Below, one piece after another: positions 1-13,762 of a stretch of 64,000 nucleotides of DNA. The stretch is from the NCBI GenBank assembly GCA_023055355.1, contig JALJCS010000009.1:22965001-23029000 (forward strand). The letters are read 5' to 3'. A program made the position numbers and the translations under genes. Within the stretch, counting starts at the first letter, position 1; each line of letters starts with the position of its first letter. The notes under the pieces were generated by a model. The model had not been told where the DNA came from and did not search any database. It saw only the letters and a program-made list of their open reading frames with translations. This stretch comes from Agelaius tricolor (Eukaryota > Chordata > Aves > Passeriformes > Icteridae).

Positions 1-3000
1 AACAAAACTCCGAATGTTACTGTGTGCTCAACACTTTCACCAAGCTGTTGTGAGAAGTCCTTTCTCCAGGGAAGATGTAGGTACCAGAGCCTCTTCTCCT
101 TCATTCCTCCCATCTACCACAGTTTATTCCTCTCCTATTTTTGATGGGGGTAGCAAGGAAGGTTGTTAAATTCCTACCCTTGTGCTGTGGAAGGTGTCAA
201 AAGCAGGTCAGTGTCCTCTAATACCAATGCTTCCAAGAGGAACTGGTTTTGGGAGCAGGATGTGGCTTTGTATCCAGGTAACCAGTAGTGGCAGGAGTAC
301 CCTGAGCCAGGTCCTGCAGAAATGCTCAGGATAGACTGTTCCTGGACTAGAACCAGTTCTGCACTGTGTCAGTCAGTGTGGTCCTGACACATCTCTGCCT
401 GGTACCTGCAGCTCATTTGCTGCCTGCACATGTGAGTTTCAGATCCATCCACTAAAGAAGCTGTGGGCAAATGTGGTGGGCTTAATCTCAGTCCATTGGG
501 AAGGTCCTGTAACTCACTGAGAACTGACATGAATGGTAAACAGAGGAAAGGCTCGGCCTGATGATTTGTTCTTGTTGCATGTTGTTATTTTTCAGAAAGC
601 AAAAGCAATTTTTAAGTAGTTGATAAGAAAAATTATTTAATCGTTAATGTTTTAATGAAGCTCTGGAGTGGTGTACTCAACACCTCTGCTGGGGTAACTG
701 TGTGGCCTGTCACAGAGCAATAGGGGTCCTGTGTTGTCCATCTTTTGCCAAAAATCTCCCTCGTACTTGGTTCCTTCAGGAAAGAGGATTCTAGCTATGA
801 CTGAGGAATGCTATGGGTGAGAGGGTCTTCATGATTGCCACAAACCTGAGCTGCTGTCCAAGCTGCAGTCCTGGCCTGGCACATGGACACTGTGTGCTCA
901 GTGCAACTGGGCTGTAACCTGGCCTTCTGCTTGAAGAGAGGGCTACAGATCAAGTTTCAAACGTGGCTGTAGAGCTGCTTTATCAACAGGAGCATTCACA
1001 ATTGAGTCTTGTTTGTAGGTTTGGTGTCTAGCATGACATTCTTAACAAACTGACATCTACCATAAAGCAATGCTGCACAGGAGCAGACAGAAATATTGTA
1101 GTGAGTGTCCTGCCCTGGGGGTAGGTGTTTGTCCCACAGAACAGGCCCAGTGTCTTCAATCAGTTCATCATGCTTGCTTCAGTGAAAGAGAAGTTTGCAA
1201 ACCCTGATTCTCATTCTCACCAGAACATTTGTGCAGCAAGGAGCTCGCTGTGGTTTAAAGGTTTAGAGGTTTAATAGCAGCATCTGGCTGCCATCACAGC
1301 TTGGACACACTTAGCCATTGCTAATGGTTTGGCTGGAAAAGCCATTTTTACATCATCTGAATAGATTTACTTATTTGCAACAAGATGTTACCCTGTCTGC
1401 CCAGAAAGGACATTTCATTGTGTATTGAAGACTAGCACTAATGAACACCTCCACAAGAACAGGGAAGGTGGAAAATGGCCCCTTGACTAAATTAATAGGG
1501 GCAGTAAGGGAAGGCCTGGCTGGGGTTCATTATCTCTGCTGGTTCTCTGGCCCATTGATCCATTGGCACCCTCTTCATGGGATGCAAAGTGTGCAGTTTG
1601 GGGCAGGTGAACCCACAGCACTTGGAACCTGTTCTCTGCAGTAGCGGCCAGCAGCAATAATGAGTGAAGCATAATGCAACTGCCCTCAGAGGAATATCTC
1701 CTACATGGATTCAGGAGCTCCTAAAAGCTTTTGGGCCACCTCCTCAGCAAGCTGCAAGGCCCCAGAGGTGAGCTAGTAATGGGAGATCCCAAAGAGAGTG
1801 GATGACCCAGCCTGGCCAGTGCTCACTGAGCACAGAAGAGTGGAGAAAGAAAGAGCAGATCCTGAGGTCACTGAACCTGCCACTGTCAGCAGGTAAAGCC
1901 TCATCAATCCAGCCCATCCAACCCTTGGATCCATCCCTTGCCAGCGAGGGGAAAACAGAGAAAACTGCTGGGCATAGCTGAAACTCTCCCTGACAGTGCT
2001 CTGCATTGCAGGCCAGGAGCAATCCCCCTCTTCTGGTCCCAGTGGACTTCAGAGAGTTCTTCCAAAGGTGCTGAACAGCACATTTCAGTAACGTGAGCCT
2101 CTCTGATTTGTTATGAGAACACATGCAGGAGCTTGCACACACTGTCAGTAGGAAATCTGAACTTGGTAAGAGGGTACTGAGCAGAGAGCAGCTAATGGTC
2201 AACATCATGGTCTGAATGATAACATTGAACAAGAATTTTTCCAAGGCCAGAGCCATCAAAGAGAGAGCACTAAGCAGAAGAGCTGCTCTTTATGAGACCA
2301 GACAAGAGCATCTAAAAAATGCAAACATATTTTATGGTAATGCTAGGATAGCTTCTTTTGGCTTGGCAGATCCCAGTGAAGTAGTTACATTGAAGGGAAA
2401 CGCTCCATCTCCTGTTGTGGTGCCTTTGTTTGCACTTGAGCATCTCTTTGAACTGGACTCAGTTACAGCCATACACCAAAACATTTTTGAGGGGCTGATC
2501 CAAGAATTTAGAAAATAATAATAATAAAATGTTAAACCCCAAGCACTGACAACCATGAAGAAGGAGATGCAGAAATGTTCTGCAGTGGCTGGTGCAGTAG
2601 CAGCCATCAGTGGCTGCTGCTGATGTGCCAGCTCAGGACAGCAGGGCCCAGGGCTGTGGGATGGGTGCTTTGTCCATCAGAGCATACTGAGACCCAAAGA
2701 AAGTCATTACAGAAGCTAGAGCACAGAAATAATTCACAATCAGCAATGAACTTTCAAAGTGAGTTACTAAAAATAGACATTGGGGCTGCCCCCCTGCAAA
2801 ACCCATTGCTCCCTCCTGCCCCATCTTCTAGTGGCCCTTTTCCAAGGGGCTCAAAATGCAACACCTTTTCAGCACCTGGTTTGGAAAGGCCTGATGGATG
2901 TAAGTCATTTATTTGCTGATGGATGTAAGTTATTTTATTGATTCAGAGTAGCAGCAAGTCGTACAACCAGAAATAGTCCTTATGTCTGTGGAAAACACAT

Positions 3001-6000
3001 TGCAGCCAGCAGCACGGTTCTCTGATGCAGGGGGTGCTTCCTTAGGCTGGCCTTGCAATGCTCCTCAGCCAGCCTGAGGGAATTCACCATAACCCTGGAG
3101 CAAGCAGCAAGGATGACAGGGGCAGCGAGCAGTTCCTGTGTGCCCCCAGCCCACAGCACAGCTCACTGCAGTTTTAAACCTTCAATGTTGAATCAAACAC
3201 GCTGACTCCAGACACTTCTTGAGGGACTTTCAGCTAAGGTTTTTGGGATGAGGAAAAGCAAAGCTGTTTAGGAACCCCCTGGATGCTCCAATTGCTCTTT
3301 GATGCATCGCAGCACCTGTGACTGGAGCGTGTGCCTGCACCTTGGCACTGCTGGGGAGGTCAGTGCATGGCCCTGCTGCTCTGCGCAGCTGGGAGCTCAC
3401 ACTGCTCCCAGCCCTCCATCTCCAGCTGCCAGCATCCCCTGCAGCCTAAACAGCACAGGGTTTGCTGTGTCTGAAAAATCCCAAGAGCAGAGCAGCTGCA
3501 GCCACTCCAGGACAGCAGTAAAGGGATGTGCACATGAATCCAGAGAGAATTCTTCTTTTCTCCTGGCACCAGAGCAAGCCCTAACAAGAAGCAGCCGTCA
3601 CGAGCTTTTGAAGAATGAACTCACCGGGAGACTCCTCTGCTCTGATCAGCCTCCAACCCTCTCATCTGCTCAGGAGGAATAATAAACTGGGACATCCAAG
3701 TTATTTTCATATGCACAGTTGAGTAGCCTCACATGGGGAGGACCGGCAGGGAGGATGGGGCAGTGTTGGAGCTGCTCTCCCAAGGATCAGGCAATGCAAC
3801 AGGGAGCCTGCACAGCCCACAGAAGTTCTCAGTCCCTTTGGCAAGATGCAGGAGGGGGTCAGGGAATGAGGTGCTTTGCTTCTCAAGGCCAAAAAAGCTG
3901 TTGTTTTTTAACCTGGGCTCAGTTCTGGTTCATGCAGGCTGATTGCTCCAGGACAGACACACAGCGTGGCCAGGCACATCACAGGTCCTGGCCATCTTAT
4001 GATGGTCCAGAAAAAGAGACAGAAAGAACAGGGCTGTCTTCAACCAAAGAATAAACTTTGAGGATATTGTTTGATGGCCCGAACTGTGTTACTAATGGGG
4101 ATTTCCTTTTACTTTTTTTTTTTAATTTAAGTATTTCACTTTTTAAAACCTATTTTTCTTTCAGCATTTGCTTTCCTGCTGGCAGACAATTTTTTTGAAA
4201 GGTCACGCCAATTTAACTTCCATGCATCCTACTCTTACTACTTTCCAAGCCACATAAGGAGTAATTAACTTTTTATTCTGGAAAACAAATTTATAAATAC
4301 AATTATAGGGGCAGCCCTGAGCCCAGCTGCACACAATTGCAATTGCCTCTTTTTTCCAAGACCAAGAGCAGCAATGCAGCTGTCTCCCTTTTTCCCACAA
4401 AGTTTTAACAACTAAAGCTCCATTCATGTTTTGCAAAAGCTCCTCAGCTGGGCAAAGCCAGTGATCCAACGGGCACAAGGTTTTCCAAAGAAAATTTCAA
4501 TCCTTCCCAAGAGACAATCCATGCCAGCTAAGCTGAAGTGTCCTCCCCAGGTAGAAAAAGGGCTCTTCCTGTGGAGAGAGTCAGCCCTTTGCAATATTGC
4601 TAGCACAGACAGAGTCAAGGGGTGGCAATCTCTTGTGATTTCCAAAAGGGTCCAGGCAATTTGTGGCTCTGCTGAGTTTCAGGTGTTGTAGATCTTTTGC
4701 TTTCTTGTAATATAAAACCTCCACAGGAGATGAAAAGGAACTTGGCTTTGGGATATTTTTTTTTTTTTAATAGAGATTTTTAAATATATATTTGTTGTTT
4801 AACCCTGAATTGAGTTCTCCTTGCACAATCTGCTTACCCCAAGGTCTCCCGTCTCACTCCTGTTTCCCTCGGGAAGATGATCAGGTAAAGGTAAACAGAG
4901 GTGGAAACCTTGTGTCCATTGCTGGCTGAGGCAGTGACCACTCTCTGAATTTTCACATAAAGTGCTTCTTGTCACCACTTGCCAGACATCTGGAGGCAAA
5001 CAGCTGCTAAAATGAACCAACATAAAACATAGATGTTCTGAATTGTTTGTTTGACTAAAATATTTTTGAGCCTCTTGGTTGTTCTTGTTTTTTCCCCTTG
5101 CTTGAATTGTGTCAAAAGTCTTCCAGGAAAAAGAGAACAATCAAGATCTAATATCCTAAATAGAATAAAATTTTAAAAAAAAGAACCTCAAGTCTGCCAA
5201 AGTTGTAGGTATTTGTATCTGCTTTTAAAGAAACAAACAGCCAAAACCATCTCTCACACAGCAACTGTCCATCCTCCTTCCTCTCACGTGATGGGCTAGA
5301 ACTTCAACCCTCTTTTCTGGTTTAATGCCACTTTTCCAAGAGAAAAAATTTTTTCAAGTTGGAGACAGAATGAAATGGGCCAATTTATGCCAGCAATTTG
5401 GGCTGAGACTTCCAGAAGCTTGCCCACCAACTTACAGAACTGTAGAACCATAGGGCTTAAACCCCTACCTGGCAAATCTCCAAAAGCAAAAAATAAAGGA
5501 TAAGCAACGACACATTCAGAAAATTCATAAACCCACTGACTGCAGCCTGGAACACCTGCTGCAGAGCAAATGCCATCATCTCACAAACTCAACAGAATGG
5601 TCAGCTGAGTCAGCCAAAAAGTGACAAAAAAACCCCCAAAAATTGATTTGGACTTTTGGAGGTTTTTAACCAAGTATTTTCTAAGGTAATCTGCAGACAT
5701 AGTGTATGGCTATAGGCTTGTAGGTTGTTTTTTGTTTTTTTTTCTTTCTATCCATTCTGCCTTGTGGTATTTAGCTTAAAGATTATTGAAAGAGATATTA
5801 GAACCTTCCTTGCCAGTGCCAGGCCATATGGACTTGTTGGTTCCTGTGCTGTAAGGAGGAGTGAAGACTGGAGAGTCCTGCCTGCTGGGGTAAAAGGGGA
5901 GAAGTTCTGCCATGGAAACCAGGCAAAGGGGTAGAAATGGACAGGAATATTTGATCAGGTTTCCAAGGCAGTGACTGAGATTAGTGAGCCTAAAGATGAG

Positions 6001-9000
6001 GTTGATTTGGGTTGAGGCTGGCAGTGAGTGTTGCTGGAGGGACACTTCTGGGAAGGCACCACACGCAGTTTCTCTTGGACACCACAGAGTGTCCTGTGCT
6101 TTCACAACTGGATTAATCCCTTCCGGCCTGGGAACAGCAAACAGCAGCTCAGTAAACCCCATTCTTCATTATTTTTGGCCCACTTTTACTGATGGCCCTA
6201 AATGTCAGGGTCAGCAGCACCTGCCCAGCAGGCCCTGCCACAGGAGCGATGCCCCACAGCTCCAGCAGAGCCAGGTGCCCATCCCGAGAAGGGCAGGCAG
6301 AGCCTGGGATGCCAGCCCAGGAGAGGGGTTAGAGCCATCACTGCCTCCTTGAGACACAGCCTCTGCAGCACCCCGAAACACGATGGGACTCTGGAGCTGC
6401 AGCGGAACCTTAGGGATTCTTTCCCCTTTCTGGGATAAATGCCCAAGTCCCACAAGCCTGGGGATGCACGTTGGGACAGCGAGCACTGCAAGCAGCTGGA
6501 AGCTCCCACCCAGGGCCTCTCCAGAAGGGCTGGGGCAAGGATCCCATCCTGGCATGGAGCCTCACCTCACTGCTTCCTCAAGGCCTTTTCAGGATCTTTT
6601 CCTCCAGGACAAGATGTCAACAACCTGGCACAGAGCTGATGTTTAGTCTGACCTCGCTGTCATGTCTCCAGCGTGCTGCTGCCTCGCAGGGATCGCTGGC
6701 TCTCAGGAATTTTGCACTGCAGAGCTCTCAGAGAGCAACTGAGCAGCTCCTCAGCACCAGTGCTGGCTCCCCTGAAAAGCTGAGAGGCAGCTCCTGGGGT
6801 TCCAAGTGCTGGTCCAGCCAGGAACACCGGGGTACTGGCACCCAAGATGGAACAAAGCAGTCAAGAGGCTCAGCCAGCACCGTGAACTCCATCAGATGCA
6901 CCATGTCTGCCATCCACAGCTGCCAAACTCCGTGAAAAGCTCTGACTTCCTTTTAAAGAGTCCTTTCCTGTTGCAAAACACAGGTGCTGGCCAAGGAACA
7001 AGTTATTCATTCCATCCTTTGTGCTCTGATACTCAGACATGGGAGTACAAACCCTCCTGGCATCACAGGGACCTTTTGGTAGGATCACACATTGGGCTAT
7101 TCCACATTCCCAAAGGAGCAAGCATCCCTGGGGACCACACACTGACTTTTCAGATTGGTTAGAGATGCTCTATGAACAGCTCAGAACCTTCCTAAGCAGG
7201 TTCACCTACAAATTGCTCCTCCAAGATGGATGGGCACATCCCCACCCTGACACCCAGCAGCCCCAGGCTCCCCAGGATGGGAGGGGGATGAGCACAAGCA
7301 GCTCATGCTGTGGGTGGCACTGGGCACTCACAGGACTGGACTCTGGGCTGGGAAACAGCACTGAAGGGCTGTGCATGCAGCAGGTGAGCCTCAGACCTCA
7401 CTGCAGGACAGCACTCCAGAGGCAGGTGCTCAGCTGGTGCTGGGATCCTGGTCCATCACTGGGCTGGGCCAGGGAAACAGCAGCACACACAGGATTTTGT
7501 TGGTGTGTGGTATTTGGCTTGCAAGTCAGCCCCCAGCTTCCCCAAGAGCTGAGGGGTTTGAAGGCACCATACAACAGCTCTGCTCAGAGACCCTCACCCA
7601 GCTCAGCCAGGCTGCCTGGTGTGCATCAATTGTCTGCGTCAAACCCTGCAGGTTACCACACTTAGAGGGATGGATGGAGCTGGAGCAGAGTCCTCTGCCG
7701 TGGGCTCCATGCTGGCCATGGCCTCCACCTACCTACCCCTACCTGCTGGTGCTCAGGCCAGAGCACAAAATCAGGGCAGGAGAGTTTCTGTGGTGTGTAG
7801 GAGTGCAGGACAGCAGAGGGACAAATTCCTTTTCTCAGGCACAGAGAGGAAGCTTCAGTTGCCATACTGTCTACTGGCATGAGGGGAAAAGAGGAGGAAG
7901 ATGGGGACCAAAGCATCTTGCAGAAATGGGGTATCTCAGAGCCCACTCACTCACACACCCAGGAGAAACCTGCTTTAGGTGCTTGGCTGGAAGTCCAAGT
8001 GTGTGGGCAGGAGGATGCAGCAGGCTTCTCTCTCCTTTTGTTATCACTATCAGCACCTGGGACACTGTGAAATCTTTCATGCTGCACCTGGCCCTCCAAC
8101 CTCATCCCATTTTAGCTGCCATGTCCTCTCACAAAGCTGCTGGTTTGAGTCAGAAAAGGCTATTGAGAGAGCAGCTGTTTCTAGCCACAAGCCCTGCTGC
8201 ACCTCCCCCGGGGTCAAAGCAGCCAGCCCAGCTGATGGATGCCAGCAGAGGCATGTGCTGCACAGGATGCTGACAGCCCCCAAGTGTCCTGGCTGTACTG
8301 TGACCAGGAGGCTCCTGTTTCCAAACGTTTTCCCTTGTGGCTCCAACTCCCCAGGAAACCTGCCCTCTCCTCCAGGGCAACAGGATGGCCACAATGGCCA
8401 CAGAACCTGCCGCCCATGCTGCTGTTGTGACAGCAGGAAACAAAACAAGGGCAATGCCTTCAACAGAAAGGGTCTTCTCCTGGGACTGCTGATGTTCTGG
8501 TGGTCCCTACTTGAGCACAAGCCAGCTTCTGCCGAGATCCAGCCCTAGGAGAGCTCTAAGCCTGGCCCTGGCTTTTCCCTTTCCGTTTTCTCAGGCCGTG
8601 TCTGACACACAGGTAACTCATCCCAAGCCATGCCCAAGCCTAGAGAGAGCTACAGGTGGCTCAGAGCCATGCCTGGGACAGCCCAGGAGCATGAGCCCAT
8701 TTCTTCCAGCAGGTGCCTGGGGCTCAGAGAAGCAGCAACTTATCAGTGGGAAACACAAGCATAACCCCCGGTTAGCCCCATGTTAGTTCAGAAAGCCAAA
8801 CCTCACCCAGGAGGGGATGAATTTCTCCATTTTTCCATAGTGTAGGTTTTCTCTCCAGGGAGAGGAGAAGAAGCACACACTGCTGGGCAGTGGCAACCTT
8901 CCCCATAACACTTTCCAGGGACTGAGAGAGACTGGAGCCACCCTGGCCCATGTCATGCCTCACCAGCCCAATCTTTCCCCCACATGGAAGCTGTGCCCAG

Positions 9001-11520
9001 AGCTGTCAGAGAGGCCAAGAGAGCTGCAGCCCCCCGCTCTTGGTTCCTGAGCCAGCTACAAGGCTGCTCCAATCTGCCAGCTGGGATCATGCTTGGCTGC
9101 TTTTGAGGCAGCAGCAGAGGCAGCAACGGACATGGGGAGGAGGTGGGGAACCTGCCAGAGGTGAGGGACCTGCATGGCTCTGGACATGTCACCACATAGG
9201 GCACAGTAAGGCTCCTGCCCTGCATAGCAACAAGGCTGCCTGTGACAGGCTGCTTTGCTGTCTGAAGTCTAAATTTGGCCCTGGGGCCAGCACCAGCTTC
9301 ACTGCTGAGAAGCCAAGGTAAGGGGAAGTGAAAGCCACAGGGGCTGTGACACCTGCTCTGCTTCACTGTTTCACTTGTGTCACTCCCAGGAGACCTTGAG
9401 TTGCTATATTTGAGCACTGATTATGTCCTAGCTCTGTTCTTATCCTTGTTTGTGAAGTTTGACTGAGTTCACACACTCTTGTGTACACAATGTGCCACCC
9501 TCCGGCTGCCAAGGAGCACTCACAGCTGCCTGGGGCTCCCCCTGCACCACAGGGACACGGGCTCCTGGGCAGCTGGGAAATGCTGTCCCCAGGCATTCTG
9601 CACCACCAGCATCCCAGAGAACACAGGAAAGCAGAGAGGAGCTGCTGAAAGCCCAGTCTGGGTGGAGGCCTAGGACTTGAGCCCCCATGGCAAGAGGTGC
9701 CCAGAGATGGAGGGTACTGGCCCTTGTCCTCTGGAAAAGCCAGGAGAGCTGCCATGGACATGGGGTCTGCCTTTAAAGAGGGAGAGCATGGGGATGAAAG
9801 CAGCACAGCTGCAGAGCAGCCCTGGCAGAGGGATGGCAAAGGAAGGCTAGCAGGGGGCAAGTAGGGGCTGTGAGGGTTGGGGTCTGTGAGAAAGGAGGGA
9901 GAATAAAGGATGGTTCCTAAGCTCCAGGCCATCCTGGGTGGGTGGGGCCTGGTCTCCCAGTTGTCCACCATCAGCAGCACCTTTTTATTCCTGAGGGTGA
10001 GGATAATGATTCTTCCACTCTAGGAGAGCTGCCAGCCTGGGTCACATTGTTCCACAGCACAACCCCTCTTCCCTTCAATCCCATCCCAGCTTTTCCTCTC
10101 CATCTCTTTCTATTGTTGAAGGAACCTTTCATTCTCCTGGGAGTCAAAAACCACTCAAAACAACTCAGGCTTTCAAGCCAACCCTCAAAATTCTTCACCC
10201 TTCTTCTCCCCAGCCAGAGGGGCAGCATTGGAAGGAGGCAGCTGAGTCCTCTGTGACTGGGGGCACAGCAGGGCACATACCCCAGTCAGAGCTCTCACAG
10301 GCACACCAAGAAAAGTCATCTGTGTATTCCAGCTCCTTTCTTCCACTGGCATTTCCCTGGTCAGGCTGATCCAGTCGTGACCTCCCTGTTCTTAGTTACA
10401 CACTCTCCTCCTGATATTTTCTTTCACACACTGGTATCATGCTCTTCCATGCAAATATCTACAGAGGAACCCATACAGCATGGCCTACCCATTTATTTTC
10501 TACCACATGTCAAAGGGCTTAGAAGTTCCAAGCTAAAATACTGCCCCAACTGTGCTGCAAGATTCATTATGTGGTCTCAGGCCCCAGAGCAAACAGTCTG
10601 CAACAAGCTCACGCTGTAACACAGAAGAAGAAGAAGAAGGAGGAATCTGCAGTTCAAAACCAACATCCAGGTAAGCTCTGCCTTTTGAGGGGTCTCAGCT
10701 GGCTGGAAACAAGTCCCTCATGGGTTTTGATTGGCATCCACTGAGTGTAAGGTAGGAGCTGAGGTGGGAAAGCTCTTCTCACATTTGTTCTATTATAGTC
10801 CTAGACCTGAGTTATCTCTTCTGTGCAGCTGCCTACTAAAGAGGATTTGCCTGGAGACTGCTTGTCAGTGTTTTTTGAGGAAGAAGCAAAGAAACCCTTG
10901 TGAGTCCAGGCTGCAAGAAAAACTGCTTCATGGGAAGTGTAGAGGTGACCCTGAATGGACACAGAATAGCAAGATCCAAAAAAAGGGCACTTTCCTGTGT
11001 GATGATTTCCATTTTCTTCTCTTTCCTTCTCTTTTCAGGTCTCTGTGAAATAAAACTAGTGTTAAAATACTTTCTCCTCTTGTTCTGAAAGGCAAATGAA
11101 TTGGTCCTTCTGAGACTCTCAGAGTGAAAGGATTAAATAAAATGGTATTAACCATTTGTGGCTATGGGACTGCTACACATATGCCATGGCTGTGAGCATC
11201 ACAGAATATCCCAAGTTGTTCGGAAGCCACAAGGATCATTGAGTAGTTGGATGCACAATGTTTGGACAGGAGACAGGTACAAGAAGAGCCCTAAGAAGGC
11301 TGGGCATGAAGCTTCATCTGGAGCTGAAGAGAGAGGCTGGTGGGAATAGCTCCTGGAAAACAGGCTCTTCCTCTAGAGCCTTCCATTCAGACCGGGATCA
11401 CATGGAACATCCCTCCCCATCTCCCTGCTGCTTAAACACGCCCGCAGTGCCTCTGCCTCATTTTTTGGAAATTCCTCCACCAAATGAGAGAGGTCTTAAA
11501 AGAGTTAATTAGCCCTCTTA
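1..11520. other. Intergenic, no supported gene
   Basis: I find no exon with recognisable protein homology, no RNA gene and no clear promoter. The part from about 2.5 to 11 kb is relatively GC-rich, so stop codons are sparse and many overlapping open frames up to 300 codons occur on both strands. Their translations are rich in Ser, Pro, Gly, Leu and Trp, lack domains and do not pair with convincing splice sites. Visible small features are a GAA/GAG-type run at 10626-10640, a TCACGTGA E-box octamer at 5284-5291 and one CR1 scrap near 11.2 kb. Distant exons or enhancers cannot be excluded by eye. Confidence 0.6.
11199..11246 (-). mobile_element. CR1 LINE 3'-end scrap
   Basis: The plus strand here reads like the inverted 3' end of a CR1 retroposon: the phrase around CACAGAATATCCCAAGTTG, followed by CCACAAGGATCATTGAG, matches the conserved CR1 tail as I remember it. 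Only about 50 bp is recognisable. The element is 5'-truncated, as most avian CR1 copies are. Confidence 0.5.
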
Positions 11521-11552
11521 ATTAAAGGATGTGCGCAACATCCGAACGTCCT

Positions 11553-11574
11553 ACACACACACACACACACACAC
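11553..11574. repeat. (AC)11 microsatellite
   Basis: Uninterrupted AC dinucleotide run, directly left of a short CpG-dense patch. Confidence 0.95.
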
Positions 11575-11700
11575 GAGTGCGCCTCCCAGCCGGGCGGCTC
11601 CGGGCGCTGTCCGCGGTGCTGAGCGCTCCGCCGGGCACCCCCAGGCCGCAGGGACTGTCTGCTGCTCGGGGAAAGCTGGCTGACAGGGAGAAAACCCACC
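11575..11700. promoter_or_regulatory. Short CpG-dense patch, possible orphan promoter
   Basis: About 120 bp is GC-rich with many CpG dinucleotides, in contrast to the AT-rich flanks. It sits between an AC microsatellite and an A/C-rich tract. No exon or ORF with homology is attached. It could be the promoter of a non-coding RNA, a remote alternative promoter, or a GC-rich relic; the sequence alone does not decide. Confidence 0.3.
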
Positions 11701-11714
11701 CGGCCAACCAGAAG

Positions 11715-11824
11715 GAAAAAAACCACAAAAAAACCCAAAAAACAAAACAAAATACAAAAAACACCCCAAACCCCCAAATAAACCCCAAACAAACAAAAAC
11801 CACAAACAACAACAAAAAACCCCA
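11715..11824. repeat. A/C-rich low-complexity tract
   Basis: About 110 bp on the plus strand is almost entirely A and C, with no G and a few T, built of AAAC, AAAAC and CCCC blocks. Similar tracts lie at about 14.2 and 19.4 kb. Confidence 0.85.
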
Positions 11825-13689
11825 CTAAAAATAAACCACCTAAAAATCTGAACTGGACTTTAACATTGGAAAATGAGTTTGAAGCATGTCTTTTTCCACC
11901 CCCTACCAGCTCAGGGGTGTCAACATCTTCCAATCTTATTGGGCTCATTGCAGTGGGTTTTAGCTGAAGCTGCCATCTCTCTTGCATACACAGCTCTTTG
12001 TCTAACTAATATAGTCCTCCTAAGGAACTTTTCCTGTTTGAAAATGTATTTTTTCTCCACAGATTGTTTTTCTTATCCATCTTCCTCAGAATTTCCTCCT
12101 GTTGAGACATTAGGCTTTTAGAGACACATCACAATATACCAAACCACTGGCAGGAATGCTCTGTTTCATATCCTAAAGTTTCTCATTTGGATACTCCAAA
12201 ACCAGCTTCCAGACCCCTGCATGGCCCCTGGCTGAACCAGTCTCAGGTGTGTGGTCACCAGCACAGACTCTGTACTAACTAGCTTTCTAATTCTGGCTCC
12301 TAAATGGTTTGGAGTAATTTCCATTTGGAAATGAGGGAGAGTCCTTGAAGTTCATGGGGTTGACAGTGACTTTACCCAACCAAAGATAACTGAAGAAAAA
12401 TGTTTAAGAGCATGGACTGGATGTGCTTTAGAGATGTGAATTGTTCTGTGATAAAGCTCTGGTCTTTGAGTCAGACTCTTCCCTGAGCCTCTGCTCCTGC
12501 GTGGCAGCAGCACTTCCTGCCACATTCAGGCACGGAAAAAAAACAAAAGCCAGGACAAGTGGGTCACTCAGCTTCACGTGAGAGGGCAAGACAGGAGACT
12601 CAAAGACCCCTTATCCCTACAGGAGACGCCTCCACCCTGACCCCTGCAGACTCTGGCTGAAAAAGTCACTGACAGCCAGCTTGACACGGTGCAGAGAGGG
12701 CTCCAGCAGCCTGCAAGAAACACAGCAGCCTGCAAGAACAGACCCATGCTGTTATCACAGAGCCACCGGAAAGGGTGACATATCTCCCCTGGGCTTGAAA
12801 GAAAATTCCTGGTATTTTTGTCATTTTCTAGCAGTTTGGGATAAGAAGCAATGCTGTAAAGGTTAACCAGAGGCTGAGCTCAGGTCCCAGATAACCCAAA
12901 GCCAAAGTGCCAAGGAGCAGAAAAGCCCCAGACAGGTTTTGCAGCCAGGCACTGACATCAGGGGCTGCCTCAACTTCCCGTAACCCTGGGCACAGGACAC
13001 AGCACTCTGTGAAATGCCATGAGCAGCTTATTTTGGGTGGCTGTATGTCAGGAACCCTCAGCCAAAATAAACCCCTTGGCCTGCTTCAATGCATCTTTTT
13101 AAAGAAAAGAATTTATGTAAATACTCTTTTGTGAAAGAAAAATATTGTTGTGAGTCTGTGCAATATTTCACGAGATTTTTCTTTTTATTTTAAATTACCT
13201 TCCCTTTGGAGCACAGGAAGTAAAACATTAGCCTGAACAACAGCCATACCTACATTTTGCTGTTCTTATCACCTGTGACAGGAATCTCCAGGTGATATCT
13301 GGGAGCCAGGCTACAACCAGCACCTACCTGAAGAAAAATGAAAATGGCAACTATTTAATGAAAGCAAGATTTTAGCTCTTTAAAGATATAATAAGGGTAT
13401 AGCAAAAAATAAAATAAGTACTAAGGGTCCTCTATACATTAAAACTCACTCTTTAAATATTTGTTTACAACATTTATAGAGCAGTTACACCTTGTTTACT
13501 CAGTGCTTGTGTTCTCTGCTCGCTCAATACTGCGAGAATAAAGATTTGGTTTAAGTCTAGGTAAACTGCCAGCACTCTGGCATGTCTGGATTCTCAAGAA
13601 TCCATTGCTACGGAAATAAAAAGGAAATTAAACCACTGGAAAAATTAAAAAAGTATGTTAGGTTTCTATGGAGCCTAATTAAATTTGGG

Positions 13690-13762
13690 GGCAAGGTTTA
13701 ACTTGCCACTTAACTCACACCATTTGGAGGTAAGGTTTAATGGACACTTACCTCACATCATT
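13690..13762. repeat. Imperfect tandem duplication, about 36 bp
   Basis: Two adjacent blocks share the order GGCAAGGTTTAA / GGTAAGGTTTAA, then CACTTAACTCACACCATTT / CACTTACCTCACATCATT. They are clearly related but diverged. Confidence 0.6.

Noticed and set aside
1744..2259. 171-codon minus-strand ORF
   Set aside because: Composition typical of random frames, no domain, and overlapped by other open frames.
2216..2518. 100-codon plus-strand ORF, somewhat protein-like
   Set aside because: No recognisable family, no promoter and no flanking exons. ORFs of this size are expected by chance in 64 kb.
7039..8273. Long plus-strand ORFs of 208 and 300 codons
   Set aside because: They overlap each other and opposite-strand ORFs in a GC-rich stretch. 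The translations are low in motif content with no domain, no splice logic and no homology I recognise. Coding-potential scoring or a protein search would settle it.
9363..9980. 205-codon minus-strand ORF
   Set aside because: Pro/Ser/Leu-rich chance frame in GC-rich DNA without supporting features.
5284..12581. Two TCACGTGA octamers (5284 and 12574) as possible TFEB/CLEAR sites
   Set aside because: Lysosomal CLEAR sites act near promoters. These are more than 40 kb from ATP6V1A and on the far side of two genes, so no link can be claimed.
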